DNA of 64,000 bases from Thermococcus nautili. GTDB lineage: Archaea > Methanobacteriota_B > Thermococci > Thermococcales > Thermococcaceae. Shown here one piece after another: positions 8,569 to 18,418 of the stretch (position 1 is the first letter of the stretch; each line of letters starts with the position of its first letter). The DNA lies in assembly GCF_000585495.1 (NCBI RefSeq), contig NZ_CP007264.1, forward strand, positions 1,798,001-1,862,000, read 5' to 3'. The position numbers and the translations under genes were made by a program. The notes beneath the pieces are model-generated. The model was not told the DNA's origin, searched no databases, and worked only from the letters and a program-made list of their open reading frames with translations.

Positions 8569-9025
8569 CGAGCTTCCCCTCCCTGAGCTTCTTCATGAGC
8601 TTCCTAACCTTGTCCGGCGTGAGCTTTCCAAACACCTTGTCGTTTATCATGACCACCGGTGCCAAACTGCAACAGCCGAGGCAGGCCACCCTTTCGAGGG
8701 TTATCAGCCCGTCCTCCGTCGTCTGGCCCTCCTCTATACCGAGCTCCTCCGTTATCGCCTGGGCAATGGTTACCGCTCCGTTCACGTGGCAGGCCGTCCC
8801 GTGGCAGATTTTGACGACGTACTTTCCGAGGGGCTCGAACCTGAACTGTGCGTAGAAGGTCGCGACGCCATAGACCCTGCTCAGGGGAATTCCGAGGTAT
8901 TCCGCGATTCTCTCAAGGACTTCCCTTGGAAGATAGCCGAAGCGCTCTTGGGTTCTCTGCAGAAGGGGGATTAGCGAGCTCGGCTCGGGGGGATACGAGG
9001 TCAGGTAATCGACTTCCGCCTCCAT
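8561..9025 (-). CDS. NuoE-like [2Fe-2S] subunit
   Basis: 154 residues matching the 24-kDa NADH dehydrogenase subunit: a helical N-terminal domain, then a thioredoxin-like [2Fe-2S] domain with CHGTAC (Cys74, Cys79) and CLGCC (Cys115, Cys119). ATG 9025 is favoured over in-frame GTG codons upstream because GGTGGT lies four bases before it. First gene of the three-gene minus-strand operon; a TATA element (9063-9071) lies about 40 bp upstream and a tandem SurR-type motif lies beyond it. It should pass electrons within the complex with the HydB-like and NuoG/GltD-like subunits. Confidence 0.82.
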   Translation of the reverse strand: MEAEVDYLTSYPPEPSSLIPLLQRTQERFGYLPREVLERIAEYLGIPLSRVYGVATFYAQFRFEPLGKYVVKICHGTACHVNGAVTIAQAITEELGIEEGQTTEDGLITLERVACLGCCSLAPVVMINDKVFGKLTPDKVRKLMKKLREGKLDV

Positions 9026-9062
9026 GAGCACCACCACTTATGGGCGATAGTTGGTTTGCCGT

Positions 9063-9071
9063 GCTTATAAA
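9063..9071 (-). promoter_or_regulatory. TATA box of the NuoE/HydB-like operon
   Basis: On the minus strand the sequence reads ATTTATAAG, placed to start transcription near 9040, just before ATG 9025. It is framed by a perfect inverted repeat, GTGCTT (9061-9066) and AAGCAC (9081-9086), which could be an additional operator. Confidence 0.5.
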
Positions 9072-9088
9072 TGTGCATTGAAGCACAA

Positions 9089-9119
9089 GTTTGTAACAAA
9101 AGGTTCCCAACCTCCGGTT
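9089..9119. promoter_or_regulatory. Tandem SurR-type binding motif
   Basis: The bases read GTTn3AAC-n5-GTTn3AAC-n5-GTT: GTT at 9089, AAC at 9095, GTT at 9103, AAC at 9109, GTT at 9117. SurR, the sulfur-responsive redox regulator of Thermococcales, recognises GTTn3AAC, extended by n5GTT, and activates hydrogenase genes in the absence of sulfur. The site lies between the divergent redox operon and the hydrogenase operon, about 20-50 bp upstream of the minus-strand TATA and 30-60 bp upstream of a plus-strand TATA-like CTTAAAATTA near 9149. Control of both operons by one site is an inference. Confidence 0.7.
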
Positions 9120-9182
9120 TGAAAAATCCTTAAGGGAATCTTTACAAACTTAAAATTATAGCCCGATAGGGGCGTGGTCGAG

Positions 9183-10187
9183 TTGAGATATGTAAAGCTA
9201 CCCTCCGGAAACTTTGAGGACTTCTTCAATTCCCTCAGAGGGATAGGCCAAATCTACGGGCCGGTTAAAGAGGGGAAGACCCACCACTTCCGAAGGGTCG
9301 AGGAAGCCGGTGAAATGGACCTGAAATACACCAGAACGATGCTCCCGCCCAAGAAGTTCTTCGTCCGGCCGAGGGAGAGGCTCTTCAGCCTTGAGGACGG
9401 CTGGTGGAGGAAGGAAGGGGACGAGAATCCCTTCGTGCTCTTCGGCGTCCACTCATGCGACGTTCACGCCCTCAAAATCCTCGACAGGGTTTATCTCTCC
9501 GAGCCGGTTGACCCATACTACGCAGAAAGAAGGAAGAGCGCTTTCATCGTCGGCATAAGCTGTCTCCCCGATGAGCTGTGCTTCTGCAAGAGCCTCGGAA
9601 CGCACTTCGCGATGGACGGTTTTGACCTATTCCTCCACGAGCTTCCAGATGGATGGCTCGTCAGGATAGGGAGCGTGAGGGGACACGAGGTGGTCTGGGA
9701 GAACGCGAGGCTATTCGACGAGGTGAGCGACGAGGACATAGCCAACTTCAAGGCCTTCGAGGAGAGGCGCGCTGAAGCCTTCAAGAGGGAGCTACGCTCG
9801 GAGGGTCTGGCAGACACGCTCGATTTGGCCTACAACAGCCCGGTCTGGAAGGAGTACGCCGAGAAGTGCCTCGCCTGCGGGAACTGCAACCTCGTCTGTC
9901 CGACGTGCCGTTGCTATGAAGTCTGCGACCGCTGGGTCGATGCCTACAGGGCCGTTCGCGAGAGGCGCTACGATTCCTGCTTCATGGAAAGCCACGGCCT
10001 CGTCGCGGGCGGTCATAACTTCAGGCCCACGAGGCTCGACCGCTTCAGGCACCGCTACTACTGCAAGAGCTACTTCGACCCCTCGGCGGGTTTCAATTGC
10101 GTCGGCTGTGGCCGGTGCGACGAGTTTTGTCCTGCAGGTATAGAGCACGTTAAGGTTCTCGACGAGATAAGGGGGTCGCTGGAATGA
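9183..10187 (+). CDS. shyB: Sulfhydrogenase beta subunit (4Fe-4S)
   Basis: Iron-sulfur beta subunit of a cytosolic group 3b NiFe hydrogenase, related to the anaerobic sulfite reductase A subunit. Cysteine motifs CLACGNCNLVCPTCRC (mid C-terminal half) and CVGCGRCDEFCPAG near the end bind 4Fe-4S clusters that carry electrons between the flavin subunit and the hydrogenase. TTG 9183 is proposed because remembered homologues begin (M)RYVKLP; GTG 9174 is also in frame. At 334 residues it is somewhat shorter than the P. furiosus proteins I recall. First gene of a four-gene operon whose other members overlap by ATGA. The shy symbol reflects resemblance of the alpha subunit to sulfhydrogenase II and is tentative. 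Confidence 0.8.
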   Translation: MRYVKLPSGNFEDFFNSLRGIGQIYGPVKEGKTHHFRRVEEAGEMDLKYTRTMLPPKKFFVRPRERLFSLEDGWWRKEGDENPFVLFGVHSCDVHALKILDRVYLSEPVDPYYAERRKSAFIVGISCLPDELCFCKSLGTHFAMDGFDLFLHELPDGWLVRIGSVRGHEVVWENARLFDEVSDEDIANFKAFEERRAEAFKRELRSEGLADTLDLAYNSPVWKEYAEKCLACGNCNLVCPTCRCYEVCDRWVDAYRAVRERRYDSCFMESHGLVAGGHNFRPTRLDRFRHRYYCKSYFDPSAGFNCVGCGRCDEFCPAGIEHVKVLDEIRGSLE

Positions 10188-11050
10188 ATCCCTACGAGAG
10201 CCATCCGGCGAGAATCCTTGAGGTTAAGGACCTGACCCCGAGGGAGAAGCTCTTTACGCTCCGCTTCCTCGACGAGAAGCTCAACGAGGAGTTCACCTTC
10301 AGGCCGGGGCAGTTCGTCATAGTGGACGTTCCCGGCTTCGGCGAGTTCCCGATAAGCCTCTGCTCGTCCCCGACGAGGAGTCCAATCCAGCTCTGCATAA
10401 GAAAGGCCGGCAGGATGACGAAGTTCATACACGGAATGAAGGAAGGCTCGGTCGTTGGAATCCGCGGGCCGTACGGCAACGGCTTCCCGATGGAGGACAT
10501 GGAGGGCTCGAACCTAATCCTCGTGGCTGGCGGTCTTGGAATGGCGCCCCTGCGCTCGGTTCTCTGGTACGCCCTTGACACCGGCAGGTACGAGCACGTC
10601 TGGCTCTTCTACGGCACGAAGGCCTACGAGGATATACTCTTCCGCGACGAGGTTCTCCATCTCCTCAAGCACGGGAGTGCGATGAACTGCACCGTCAAGC
10701 TCGCCTACGAAATCGAGAGCCCCTCGTGCATCTACCTTGAGCAGGGCTTCTCCGACAGGGTCTGCAGGGGAGTGGTTACCGACCTCTTCAGGGGCGAGAA
10801 CTTCGACATCGAGAACTCCTACGCCCTAATCTGTGGCCCGCCAATCATGTACCGCTTCGTCATAAGGGAGCTCCTCAACAGGAAGCTCTCACCGGGGAGA
10901 ATCTACATGACCCTCGAGAGGCGCATGCGCTGTGGAGTCGGCAAGTGCGGTCACTGCGTCGTCGGAACGAGCGTCTCGATGAAGTACATCTGCCAGGACG
11001 GTCCGGTTTTCACTTACTGGGACGCCCTCTCGACGAGGGGGTTGATATGA
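10184..11050 (+). CDS. shyC: Sulfhydrogenase gamma subunit (FAD/NAD(P)H)
   Basis: 288 residues of the ferredoxin-NADP reductase-like family. The FAD domain carries FRPGQFVIVDVPG, the nucleotide-binding domain LVAGGLGMAPLRSV and ALICGPPIMYR, and the C-terminal [2Fe-2S] site is CGVGKCGHC followed by Cys at ICQDGP. It exchanges electrons with NAD(P)(H) for the hydrogenase. ATGA overlap with the beta gene stop gives tight coupling. Downstream, the delta subunit starts within the last codons of this gene. Confidence 0.85.
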   Translation: MNPYESHPARILEVKDLTPREKLFTLRFLDEKLNEEFTFRPGQFVIVDVPGFGEFPISLCSSPTRSPIQLCIRKAGRMTKFIHGMKEGSVVGIRGPYGNGFPMEDMEGSNLILVAGGLGMAPLRSVLWYALDTGRYEHVWLFYGTKAYEDILFRDEVLHLLKHGSAMNCTVKLAYEIESPSCIYLEQGFSDRVCRGVVTDLFRGENFDIENSYALICGPPIMYRFVIRELLNRKLSPGRIYMTLERRMRCGVGKCGHCVVGTSVSMKYICQDGPVFTYWDALSTRGLI

Positions 11051-11775
11051 TGAAGCTCGGCGTGTTTGAGCTTACCGACTGCGGTGGTTGCGCCCTCAAC
11101 TTCCTGTTCCTCTACGAGAGGCTCTTCGACGTTCTGGAGTTCTACGAGATAGAGGAGTTCCACATGACGACAAGTCTTGAGGGGAGGCACTTCGACGTCG
11201 GCCTCGTCACTGGAACGGTCTCAAGCCACCGCGACCTTGAGGTTCTTAGAGAGGCCAGAAACCGCTCCGACTACCTCATAGCCCTCGGAACCTGTGCCAC
11301 CCACGGTTGCCTTCAGGCGAGCGTCGAGCTTCCGCTTAAGGAGAAGTTGAAGGCCGTTTACGGCGACGAGGGGAACCCGATGAGGGCGCTCGACCCAAAG
11401 CCCATCGTCGAGTACGTTACCGTTGACCTTGCCATACCCGGCTGTCCCTACGACAAGAACGAGCTCTTCCAGGCGCTTATTGACATAGCAAAGGGCATCG
11501 AGCCTGTAAGACCTGATTATCCAGTCTGCCTCGAGTGCAAGCTGAACGAGTACGAGTGCGTTCTGGTCAAGAAGGGCCTCCCCTGCCTCGGCCCGATAAC
11601 GCTCGGAGGCTGTAACGCTGCCTGCCCGCGCTCCGGACTCGGCTGTATCGGCTGTCGCGGGCCCCTGCCAGGTGAGGTGAACCCGGCTGGAGAGTTCGAG
11701 GTTCTCAAGGGGCTCGGCTACGACGAGGAGTACATCATGAGGAAGTTCAAGACCTTCGCGAGGTGGGAGCCATGA
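11047..11775 (+). CDS. shyD: Sulfhydrogenase delta (small NiFe hydrogenase) subunit
   Basis: About 242 residues. The N-terminal TDCGGC motif, GTCATHGC, PGCPYDKNE and a cysteine-rich C-terminal part (VCLECK, GLPCLGP, CNAACPRSGLGCIGC) match the three-cluster small subunit of group 3b NiFe hydrogenases. It relays electrons from the NiFe site to the iron-sulfur and flavin subunits. ATG 11047 overlaps the gamma stop codon; ATG 11050 is the next codon and equally possible. A longer upstream frame exists but would lie inside the gamma gene. The stop overlaps the alpha start as ATGA. Confidence 0.85.
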   Translation: MMKLGVFELTDCGGCALNFLFLYERLFDVLEFYEIEEFHMTTSLEGRHFDVGLVTGTVSSHRDLEVLREARNRSDYLIALGTCATHGCLQASVELPLKEKLKAVYGDEGNPMRALDPKPIVEYVTVDLAIPGCPYDKNELFQALIDIAKGIEPVRPDYPVCLECKLNEYECVLVKKGLPCLGPITLGGCNAACPRSGLGCIGCRGPLPGEVNPAGEFEVLKGLGYDEEYIMRKFKTFARWEP

Positions 11776-13016
11776 TAATCGAGACGAGGGAGTTCACCCG
11801 CGTCGAGGGGAACGGGAAGGCCGAGATAGTCATCGAGGGGAACGAGGTCAAGGACGTCAGGGTCAAAATCGTCGAGGGGCCGAGGTTCTTTGAGCTCCTC
11901 ACCCTCGGAAGGGACTTCTGGGATGTTCCTGACCTCGAGGCAAGGATATGCGCCATCTGCTACCTCTCTCACAGCGTCGCTTCAGTTCTGGCCATAGAGC
12001 GGGCCCTCGGCGTTGAGGTTCCGGAGGAGACGAGGCTCCTAAGGGAGCTCGGCCTCATAGGGGAGCTCATCGAGAGCCACGCGCTCCACCTGTATCTCCT
12101 CGTCGCGCCAGACCTCTTCGGCTATCCCGACGCGATAAGGCTCGCGACGAAGCACGGCGAGCTCGTCAAGGAGGGCATAGCTCTCAAGGCCTTCGGGAAC
12201 AGGATTAGAGACCTCATCGGCGGGAGGGAAATCCACGGCATAAACGTTAAACCCGGTGGCTTCGGAAGGTGGCCGGGGCGGGAAGAGCTTGAGGCGATAG
12301 AGCGGGAGGCAAAGGCCCTTCTAACGGTGGCGAAGCGTGCGGTGAGGCTCTTCTCGGGAATCGGGGAGTACGGCGGAAGGGCCGAGCTGTTCGTCGCCAC
12401 CGACGGCTACCTCACCGGCGACTCGCTCGTGTCGAACGTCGAGCGGAACTTCCATTACTTCGAGCGCATCGAGGAGCGCCCCCTCGTCTACAGCTTCGCG
12501 AAGCAGAGCCTCTACAACGGAAAGCCCTTCCTCGTCGGCTCGCTGGCGAGGCTCCTGCTCAAGGCTGAATCGCTGACCCCCACGGCTAAGAGACTCTTCG
12601 AGGAGAACCGGGGGAGGCTTGAAGCCGGATGGGTGAGCTACAACAACCTCGCCCAGGCGATAGAGCTGGTTTACGCCCTCGAACGGGCGGGGGAAATAGC
12701 GAAAACCCTTCTCGACAAAGGCTTTGAGCCCGAGAACGTTCCGGTCGAGGCCGGGGACGGCGAGGGGATAGGCTACGTGGAGGCCCCGAGGGGAGTCCTC
12801 GTGCACCACTACAGAATAGCCGGCGGAAAAATCGAGTACTCCAACATAATAACGCCCACAGCCTTCAACCACGCCATGATGGAGGGCGCCCTCCTGTGGG
12901 AAGCGAGAAACCTCTACGGAAACGCGCCGGAGGATGAGCTCCTCAGAAGGCTTGAGGAAACCGTCCGGGCCTTCGACCCCTGCATCTCCTGCTCAGTGCA
13001 CTTCGTCAGGGGATAA
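11772..13016 (+). CDS. shyA: Sulfhydrogenase alpha (large NiFe catalytic) subunit
   Basis: 414 residues. The NiFe ligands are the N-terminal RICAICYLSH (RxCxxCxxxH) and the C-terminal DPCISCSVH motif, followed by a four-residue tail (FVRG) that a maturation protease would remove after the histidine. The opening FTRVEGNGKAEIVIE and WDVPDLEARICAICY resemble P. furiosus sulfhydrogenase II alpha more than sulfhydrogenase I, from memory. It catalyses reversible H2 oxidation with NAD(P) through the gamma subunit. No maturation protease or hyp genes are seen nearby. The operon ends here; a pyrimidine-rich stretch follows. Confidence 0.88.
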   Translation: MIIETREFTRVEGNGKAEIVIEGNEVKDVRVKIVEGPRFFELLTLGRDFWDVPDLEARICAICYLSHSVASVLAIERALGVEVPEETRLLRELGLIGELIESHALHLYLLVAPDLFGYPDAIRLATKHGELVKEGIALKAFGNRIRDLIGGREIHGINVKPGGFGRWPGREELEAIEREAKALLTVAKRAVRLFSGIGEYGGRAELFVATDGYLTGDSLVSNVERNFHYFERIEERPLVYSFAKQSLYNGKPFLVGSLARLLLKAESLTPTAKRLFEENRGRLEAGWVSYNNLAQAIELVYALERAGEIAKTLLDKGFEPENVPVEAGDGEGIGYVEAPRGVLVHHYRIAGGKIEYSNIITPTAFNHAMMEGALLWEARNLYGNAPEDELLRRLEETVRAFDPCISCSVHFVRG

Positions 13017-13055
13017 GCTTTTCTCCCCCTCTTTCCCACTCCCTTCGGTGGGAGC

Positions 13056-13367
13056 ATGGGGCCCTTCGACTTTCTGAAAAGACGGAAGGGAGAAACCGGA
13101 GAGTTCATAGCGTCGAGGAAACCGGTCGCGAAGTTCAGGGTGGAACAGGTCCTTAACGTCCTCGGCAGGGAGACGCTGATTGGAACCGTTGAGGGGATAA
13201 TCTACCCCGGCTACAAGGTCAAGGGAAAAAACATCGCCCTAATCCGGGAAATCCAGAGGGAGCGAAAGAGGGTTGACTTCGCGGTTGACGGCGACAGGGT
13301 CGCGCTCATCCTCGAGGGGAAGACAAACGCTAAAAAAGGCGACGTTCTCGAAATCTACCAGTCGTGA
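13056..13367 (+). CDS. EF-Tu domain-2-like small protein (Pbp11-like)
   Basis: 103 residues. The body (VAKFRVEQVLNVLGRETLIGTVEGIIYPGYKVKGK to the end) has the beta-barrel pattern of domain 2 of translation GTPases, without any GTPase domain. Small stand-alone proteins of this kind in Thermococcales are annotated as tRNA-binding Pbp11; I assign this by recall. ATG 13056 follows GGTGGGAG. That Shine-Dalgarno sits in the 3' arm of a potential hairpin (TCCCAC 13034-13039 with GTGGGA 13048-13053). The TatD gene starts 11 bases downstream and is probably co-transcribed. Confidence 0.55.
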   Translation: MGPFDFLKRRKGETGEFIASRKPVAKFRVEQVLNVLGRETLIGTVEGIIYPGYKVKGKNIALIREIQRERKRVDFAVDGDRVALILEGKTNAKKGDVLEIYQS

Positions 13368-13377
13368 GGTGGGAGCA

Positions 13378-14223
13378 ATGATAATCCTCGATAATCATTT
13401 CCACGTTGACCCCTTCAAGGGCCTCTTCCTCGAGGCGGTGAAGCAGTTCCACAGAGCGGGCGGAACGCACCTGATGGTCGTCTACAAGACGGCCCACGAC
13501 TACGGCTTCCCGGGCCTGAAGGCTGAGGACTTCATAAAGGCCATGGACTTCCACATCGAGCTCGTCGAGAGGATAAACCGCGAGACGCCGGTTAAAGCCT
13601 TTGCTGTCGTTGGCGTCCACCCGGCGGAGTTCGTCTATTTAGCGGAGCAGAAGGGCCTTGAATACGCCAAAAACGAGGTCATGAAGGCCCTGGAATACGC
13701 GCAGAAGCTCTGCCTTGAGGGCAAGGCCGTTGCGATAGGCGAGATAGGCAGGCCACACTACGAGGTGAGCGAGGAGATATGGGAGGTGAGCATAGAGCTT
13801 ATGAAGTACGGGATGAGCCTCGCCAAAGATGCCGACTGCGCGGTTCAGCTCCACACCGAGAGCTTCGACGAGGAGAAGTTCAGGGAGCTCGGGGAGTACG
13901 TGAAGGAAGTCGGTATAAAGCCCTACCGCGTTGTCAAGCACTTCTCGCCGCCGCTGGTGAAGGTTGCTGAAGAGGTCGGCGTCTTTCCGAGCATAATAGC
14001 GAGCAGGAAGAACATAGAGGAGGCAATAAAGCAGGGCAACCGCTTCATGATGGAGACCGACTACATAGACGACAAAAGACGGCCGGGGGCAGTTCTCGGT
14101 CCGAAAACAGTTCCCAGGAGAACGAAGGCCTTTCTCCAGAACGGCCTGTTCACGGAGGAGGACGTCTACAAAATCCACGTCGAGAACCCGGGGAAGGTCT
14201 ACGGGGTGGAGATGGAGGAGTAG
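13378..14223 (+). CDS. TatD-family metal-dependent hydrolase
   Basis: 281 residues of the amidohydrolase superfamily, TatD-related. Metal-ligand motifs: DNHFHVD at the N-terminus, the mid-protein GEIGRPH, LHTES, KHFS and the C-terminal METDYIDD. TatD proteins act as Mg-dependent DNases or related hydrolases; the true substrate here is unknown. ATG 13378 follows GAGGTGGGAGCA; longer frames upstream overlap the previous gene. The last 25 bases overlap the convergent nucleotidyltransferase gene. Confidence 0.75.
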   Translation: MIILDNHFHVDPFKGLFLEAVKQFHRAGGTHLMVVYKTAHDYGFPGLKAEDFIKAMDFHIELVERINRETPVKAFAVVGVHPAEFVYLAEQKGLEYAKNEVMKALEYAQKLCLEGKAVAIGEIGRPHYEVSEEIWEVSIELMKYGMSLAKDADCAVQLHTESFDEEKFRELGEYVKEVGIKPYRVVKHFSPPLVKVAEEVGVFPSIIASRKNIEEAIKQGNRFMMETDYIDDKRRPGAVLGPKTVPRRTKAFLQNGLFTEEDVYKIHVENPGKVYGVEMEE

Positions 14224-14603
14224 AGCACCTTTCCCTCGCTCAGGACGGTCCTTATGAAGCTGTCCCTCCTTTTTCTAAACTCTTCAGGCTTCAGAACTAT
14301 CGGGCTTATCAGTTCCCCGTATTCGAGGAGGATATTTGTTACAACTTCCATCAGCCCGTCAAAATCCACGTCCCCAACGATGAGAAGGTCTATATCGCTC
14401 TCCTCGTCGTGGTTTCCCCTCGCGCGGGAGCCGAAGAGGATTATCTCTTCCACCGAATCTCCGAACCTCGCCTCAACCCTTCTGATGAACTCGTCAAGGG
14501 CCTGCGCTTTATTCCCCGTTGATTCCAGCGTGGTGGATTTGGGAGGACTCACGGAGTCGGCCTCCTCAAGACCCAGTAGCGCTCTTTCCGCAATTCCCTT
14601 CAA
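14199..14603 (-). CDS. Minimal nucleotidyltransferase (MNT domain)
   Basis: 134 residues. The active-site signature GSRARG followed by ESDIDLLIV is that of the MNT/Pol-beta-like minimal nucleotidyltransferases, commonly antitoxins paired with HEPN toxins. No HEPN partner lies next to it. Instead it is the third gene of an operon after a UPF0175 protein and a DUF3368 PIN-domain protein, with its TTG start overlapping the PIN stop. The first ~30 residues before the fold look unstructured. Function inferred: RNA or protein nucleotidylation, possibly antitoxin. Confidence 0.7.
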   Translation of the reverse strand: MKGIAERALLGLEEADSVSPPKSTTLESTGNKAQALDEFIRRVEARFGDSVEEIILFGSRARGNHDEESDIDLLIVGDVDFDGLMEVVTNILLEYGELISPIVLKPEEFRKRRDSFIRTVLSEGKVLYSSISTP

Positions 14604-15106
14604 GCTCTTCCGGAATCACCACCCGTTTCACCTGCCTCCTCCAAAATTCCTCTGTAAAGCCCTTCGCTCAGCCAGAAACCGGTTTCCTTCAGCTTCTCAA
14701 GCTCTTCTTTGACACTCGGAATTATCCCCTGGAACTTTGCCCTCAGCAGAACGCCAATCGTTCCAGCAACCTTCAGCCCCAGTGCCCTCGCGACTTCCCT
14801 GCCGTCGTAGTCATCAATGAGCAGAAGCCCGGCGTTAGTTTCAAGCGCAAGAACAATCGCCTCGCTCTCCCCCTCGTCAAGCTCAAGCATAAGCGACTTC
14901 TTGAGGGTCTCGTCCTTTATTCCCACAACCTTTATCCAGTTGGCCTTTTCAATGAGCTCCGCGTCCTCTGAACCTCTCCCCTCAAGGACGCACTCCCTGT
15001 AAACAGCCTTTGGAATGATGACTTCACCAAAGAATTTCCTCAAAAGGTCGAGCCTGCCGATTTTGGCGAGATGAATGAGGGGAGTGGAGTTGCTAACCAC
15101 GGGCAA
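14600..15106 (-). CDS. PIN-domain protein, DUF3368 type (VapC-like toxin)
   Basis: 168 residues. The DUF3368 PIN subfamily hallmark N-STPLIHLAKIG is at the N-terminus, with acidic residues in ELDEGESEAI and LLIDDYDGR positioned as PIN nuclease metal ligands. Such proteins are putative ribonuclease toxins. Its start overlaps the UPF0175 gene by 14 bases and its stop overlaps the nucleotidyltransferase start, so the three are translationally coupled. Confidence 0.78.
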   Translation of the reverse strand: MPVVSNSTPLIHLAKIGRLDLLRKFFGEVIIPKAVYRECVLEGRGSEDAELIEKANWIKVVGIKDETLKKSLMLELDEGESEAIVLALETNAGLLLIDDYDGREVARALGLKVAGTIGVLLRAKFQGIIPSVKEELEKLKETGFWLSEGLYRGILEEAGETGGDSGRA

Positions 15107-15338
15107 AGTTCAAGTCCTCCTCCAGCTCTCTCTCCGTATAGTGCCTCGGGATTCTCCGCCTTGCAAGCTCCTCTAGGAATTCCCTCTTCGTAAGCCCGGC
15201 GAGTTTGGCGGCTTTTCCCAAGGATAATGCACCTCTGGAGTAGAGAATAAGGGCTAACTCAAGCTTCAGCTCCCTCTCAACTTCGCTCTTCGGGAGCTTG
15301 AGGGACACGAGAACGTCATCAGGAATGACTATCTCCAT
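15093..15338 (-). CDS. UPF0175 family protein (putative antitoxin)
   Basis: 81 residues. The UPF0175 pattern is clear: ELALILYSRGALSLGKAAKLAGLTKREFLEEL, a helix-turn-helix-like segment, and a C-terminal RHYTERELEEDL. Such genes sit immediately before DUF3368 PIN genes as antitoxins. ATG 15338 follows GGTGAAAAG; an upstream in-frame ATG (15365) would lie over the likely TATA element TTAAATAG (about 15368-15375). First gene of the three-gene operon. Confidence 0.72.
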   Translation of the reverse strand: MEIVIPDDVLVSLKLPKSEVERELKLELALILYSRGALSLGKAAKLAGLTKREFLEELARRRIPRHYTERELEEDLNFARG

Positions 15339-15381
15339 CTTTTCACCAGCGGGAGTTGGGTGCAATGCTATTTAACGCCTT

Positions 15382-15401
15382 CGCTCAGGGCGCGTTGAGC
15401 G
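15382..15401. repeat. Inverted repeat between rtcA and the toxin-antitoxin operon
   Basis: CGCTCA (15382-15387) and TGAGCG (15396-15401) are exact reverse complements with an 8-base loop. It lies just upstream of the TATA-like element of the UPF0175-PIN-MNT operon and just downstream of rtcA. It may be an autoregulatory operator of the operon or a structure ending the rtcA transcript. Confidence 0.4.
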
Positions 15402-15417
15402 ATGAATAACAATACAC

Positions 15418-17074
<1,657 letters not shown>

Positions 17075-17094
<20 letters not shown>

Positions 17095-17896
17095 GCTCGA
17101 CCGCTATTTTCAGGGCCTCTTCCCTTTCAAATCCTTTCCTCACGAGCGCCTCGACGAGTTTGGCCAGTTTTTCGACGTTGCGCAGGTTCAGCCTGTTCTC
17201 TGGAAGGGAAATCAGGCTCACCGGAACGTTGAAGCCGAGCCTCGCCGAGAGTTCGACCGCAAACTCCTCCCTGCTCAGAGGGGGAATCCTCACGAAGGCT
17301 GAGAAATCGAGGTTCCGATACCTGCCCGCGTCCTTCGTCTCGACGATTATCGGCCCGTCCCGCTCCCCGTTCAGGAGCTCCGCAACGGTCTCAACGCTCG
17401 GCTCGCGAAGGATTAGCGCGTTCGCAGGAACGAGCTCCGACAAGTCAACCCCCCTCAGGTTCTCAACGAGCGTATCGACGCCGAGCGAGAGAACTTCCCG
17501 CCAGTCGAGGGTTTTTTCCTCTTTTTCCCGCCTTTCCGAGGTAACCCTTTCGTAGAGGACCTCGCTGACGAGGGTTATCTGGTAGACCTCCTCGATGTCC
17601 TCGAGGGTCAGGATTCCGTTGGAGAGTAACTTAAGGCCGAGCCTCGCGAGGGAAGAGCTGAGCTCCTCCTCGCTCCTCGTCGTTATGGCCTTCTTTCCGG
17701 AAACGTCTTCCAGACCACGGCTCACGAGCCTGTAATCGGTGGGGAAGAGCCCCTTGGCGTTGAAGAACTCCTCCAGCGTTTCCTTGGCTTTTTCCTCGCT
17801 GACGGCGTAGACCTTCACGAACTCGACGTTTCCAGCCCTATCAACGCCGATGAAGACCACCGCGTCCCTCCTCTCGGCCGGCGTCAATATGTCCAT
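17075..17896 (-). CDS. Hypothetical protein
   Basis: 273 residues. The N-terminus RRDAVVFIGVDRAGNVEFVKVYAV suggests a beta-rich start; the remainder is mixed with a long charged linker (SERREKEEKTLDW) near the middle. No catalytic motif or membrane segment seen. It lies nine bases downstream of the phosphodiesterase gene on the same strand and is probably co-transcribed with it. Family not recognised. Confidence 0.6.
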
Positions 17897-17905
17897 CGGC
17901 TCACC

Positions 17906-18418
17906 TCATACGCTCATGGCCCCCAACAGCTCACCTGTCTCGATGTTGAAAATCTCCACAACCCTCTTCCTCGTGTCGAGTAAAGCGACGCTCTTGACGC
18001 CGGTTAAATAGCCGCAGACCTCGCCGGGGTTGACGAGTATCGTCCTGCCCACTTCCCTAATCTCGTAGCGGTGGGTGTGGCCGACTATAACCACGTCGTA
18101 GAGCTTGCTGTAGGCCAAAGCCTTAACGAGAACCTCGTTCGTCCCGTGAGTGACCGCTATCTTCATTCCGTCCGCCTCGACCTCGATGAGCTCGTCCTCT
18201 ATCCCTAACGCTTTCCTCAGGCCGTCCCTCTCGCCGTCGTTGTTGCCGAAGACGCCTCTCAGCGGGGCCTTGAGCTTTCCGAGCTCCCTCGCGACGAAGG
18301 GGGCGATGTAGTCACCCGCGTGGATTACGAGGTCAACGTTCCTCTCGTTGAAGAACTCGACTGCCTTCCTTATGGCCGGGAGGTTATCGTGGGTGTCGCT
18401 CATTATTCCAATCAGCAT
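17906..18418 (-). CDS. YfcE/MJ0936-type metallophosphoesterase
   Basis: 170 residues with the full calcineurin-like metal site: SDTHD (N-terminus), HAGDYI, GNNDGE, THG and GHTHRYE. The family acts as Mn/Ni-dependent phosphodiesterases of about this size. The start is supported by GGTGAGCCGT upstream and a TATA-like CCTTTAAAC near 18450. First gene of a two-gene minus-strand unit. Confidence 0.85.
   Translation of the reverse strand: MLIGIMSDTHDNLPAIRKAVEFFNERNVDLVIHAGDYIAPFVARELGKLKAPLRGVFGNNDGERDGLRKALGIEDELIEVEADGMKIAVTHGTNEVLVKALAYSKLYDVVIVGHTHRYEIREVGRTILVNPGEVCGYLTGVKSVALLDTRKRVVEIFNIETGELLGAMSV

Noticed and set aside
10945-11046. Longer N-terminus for the hydrogenase delta subunit
   Set aside because: It would lie wholly within the gamma gene, and the normal small-subunit N-terminus begins at the ATG overlapping the gamma stop.
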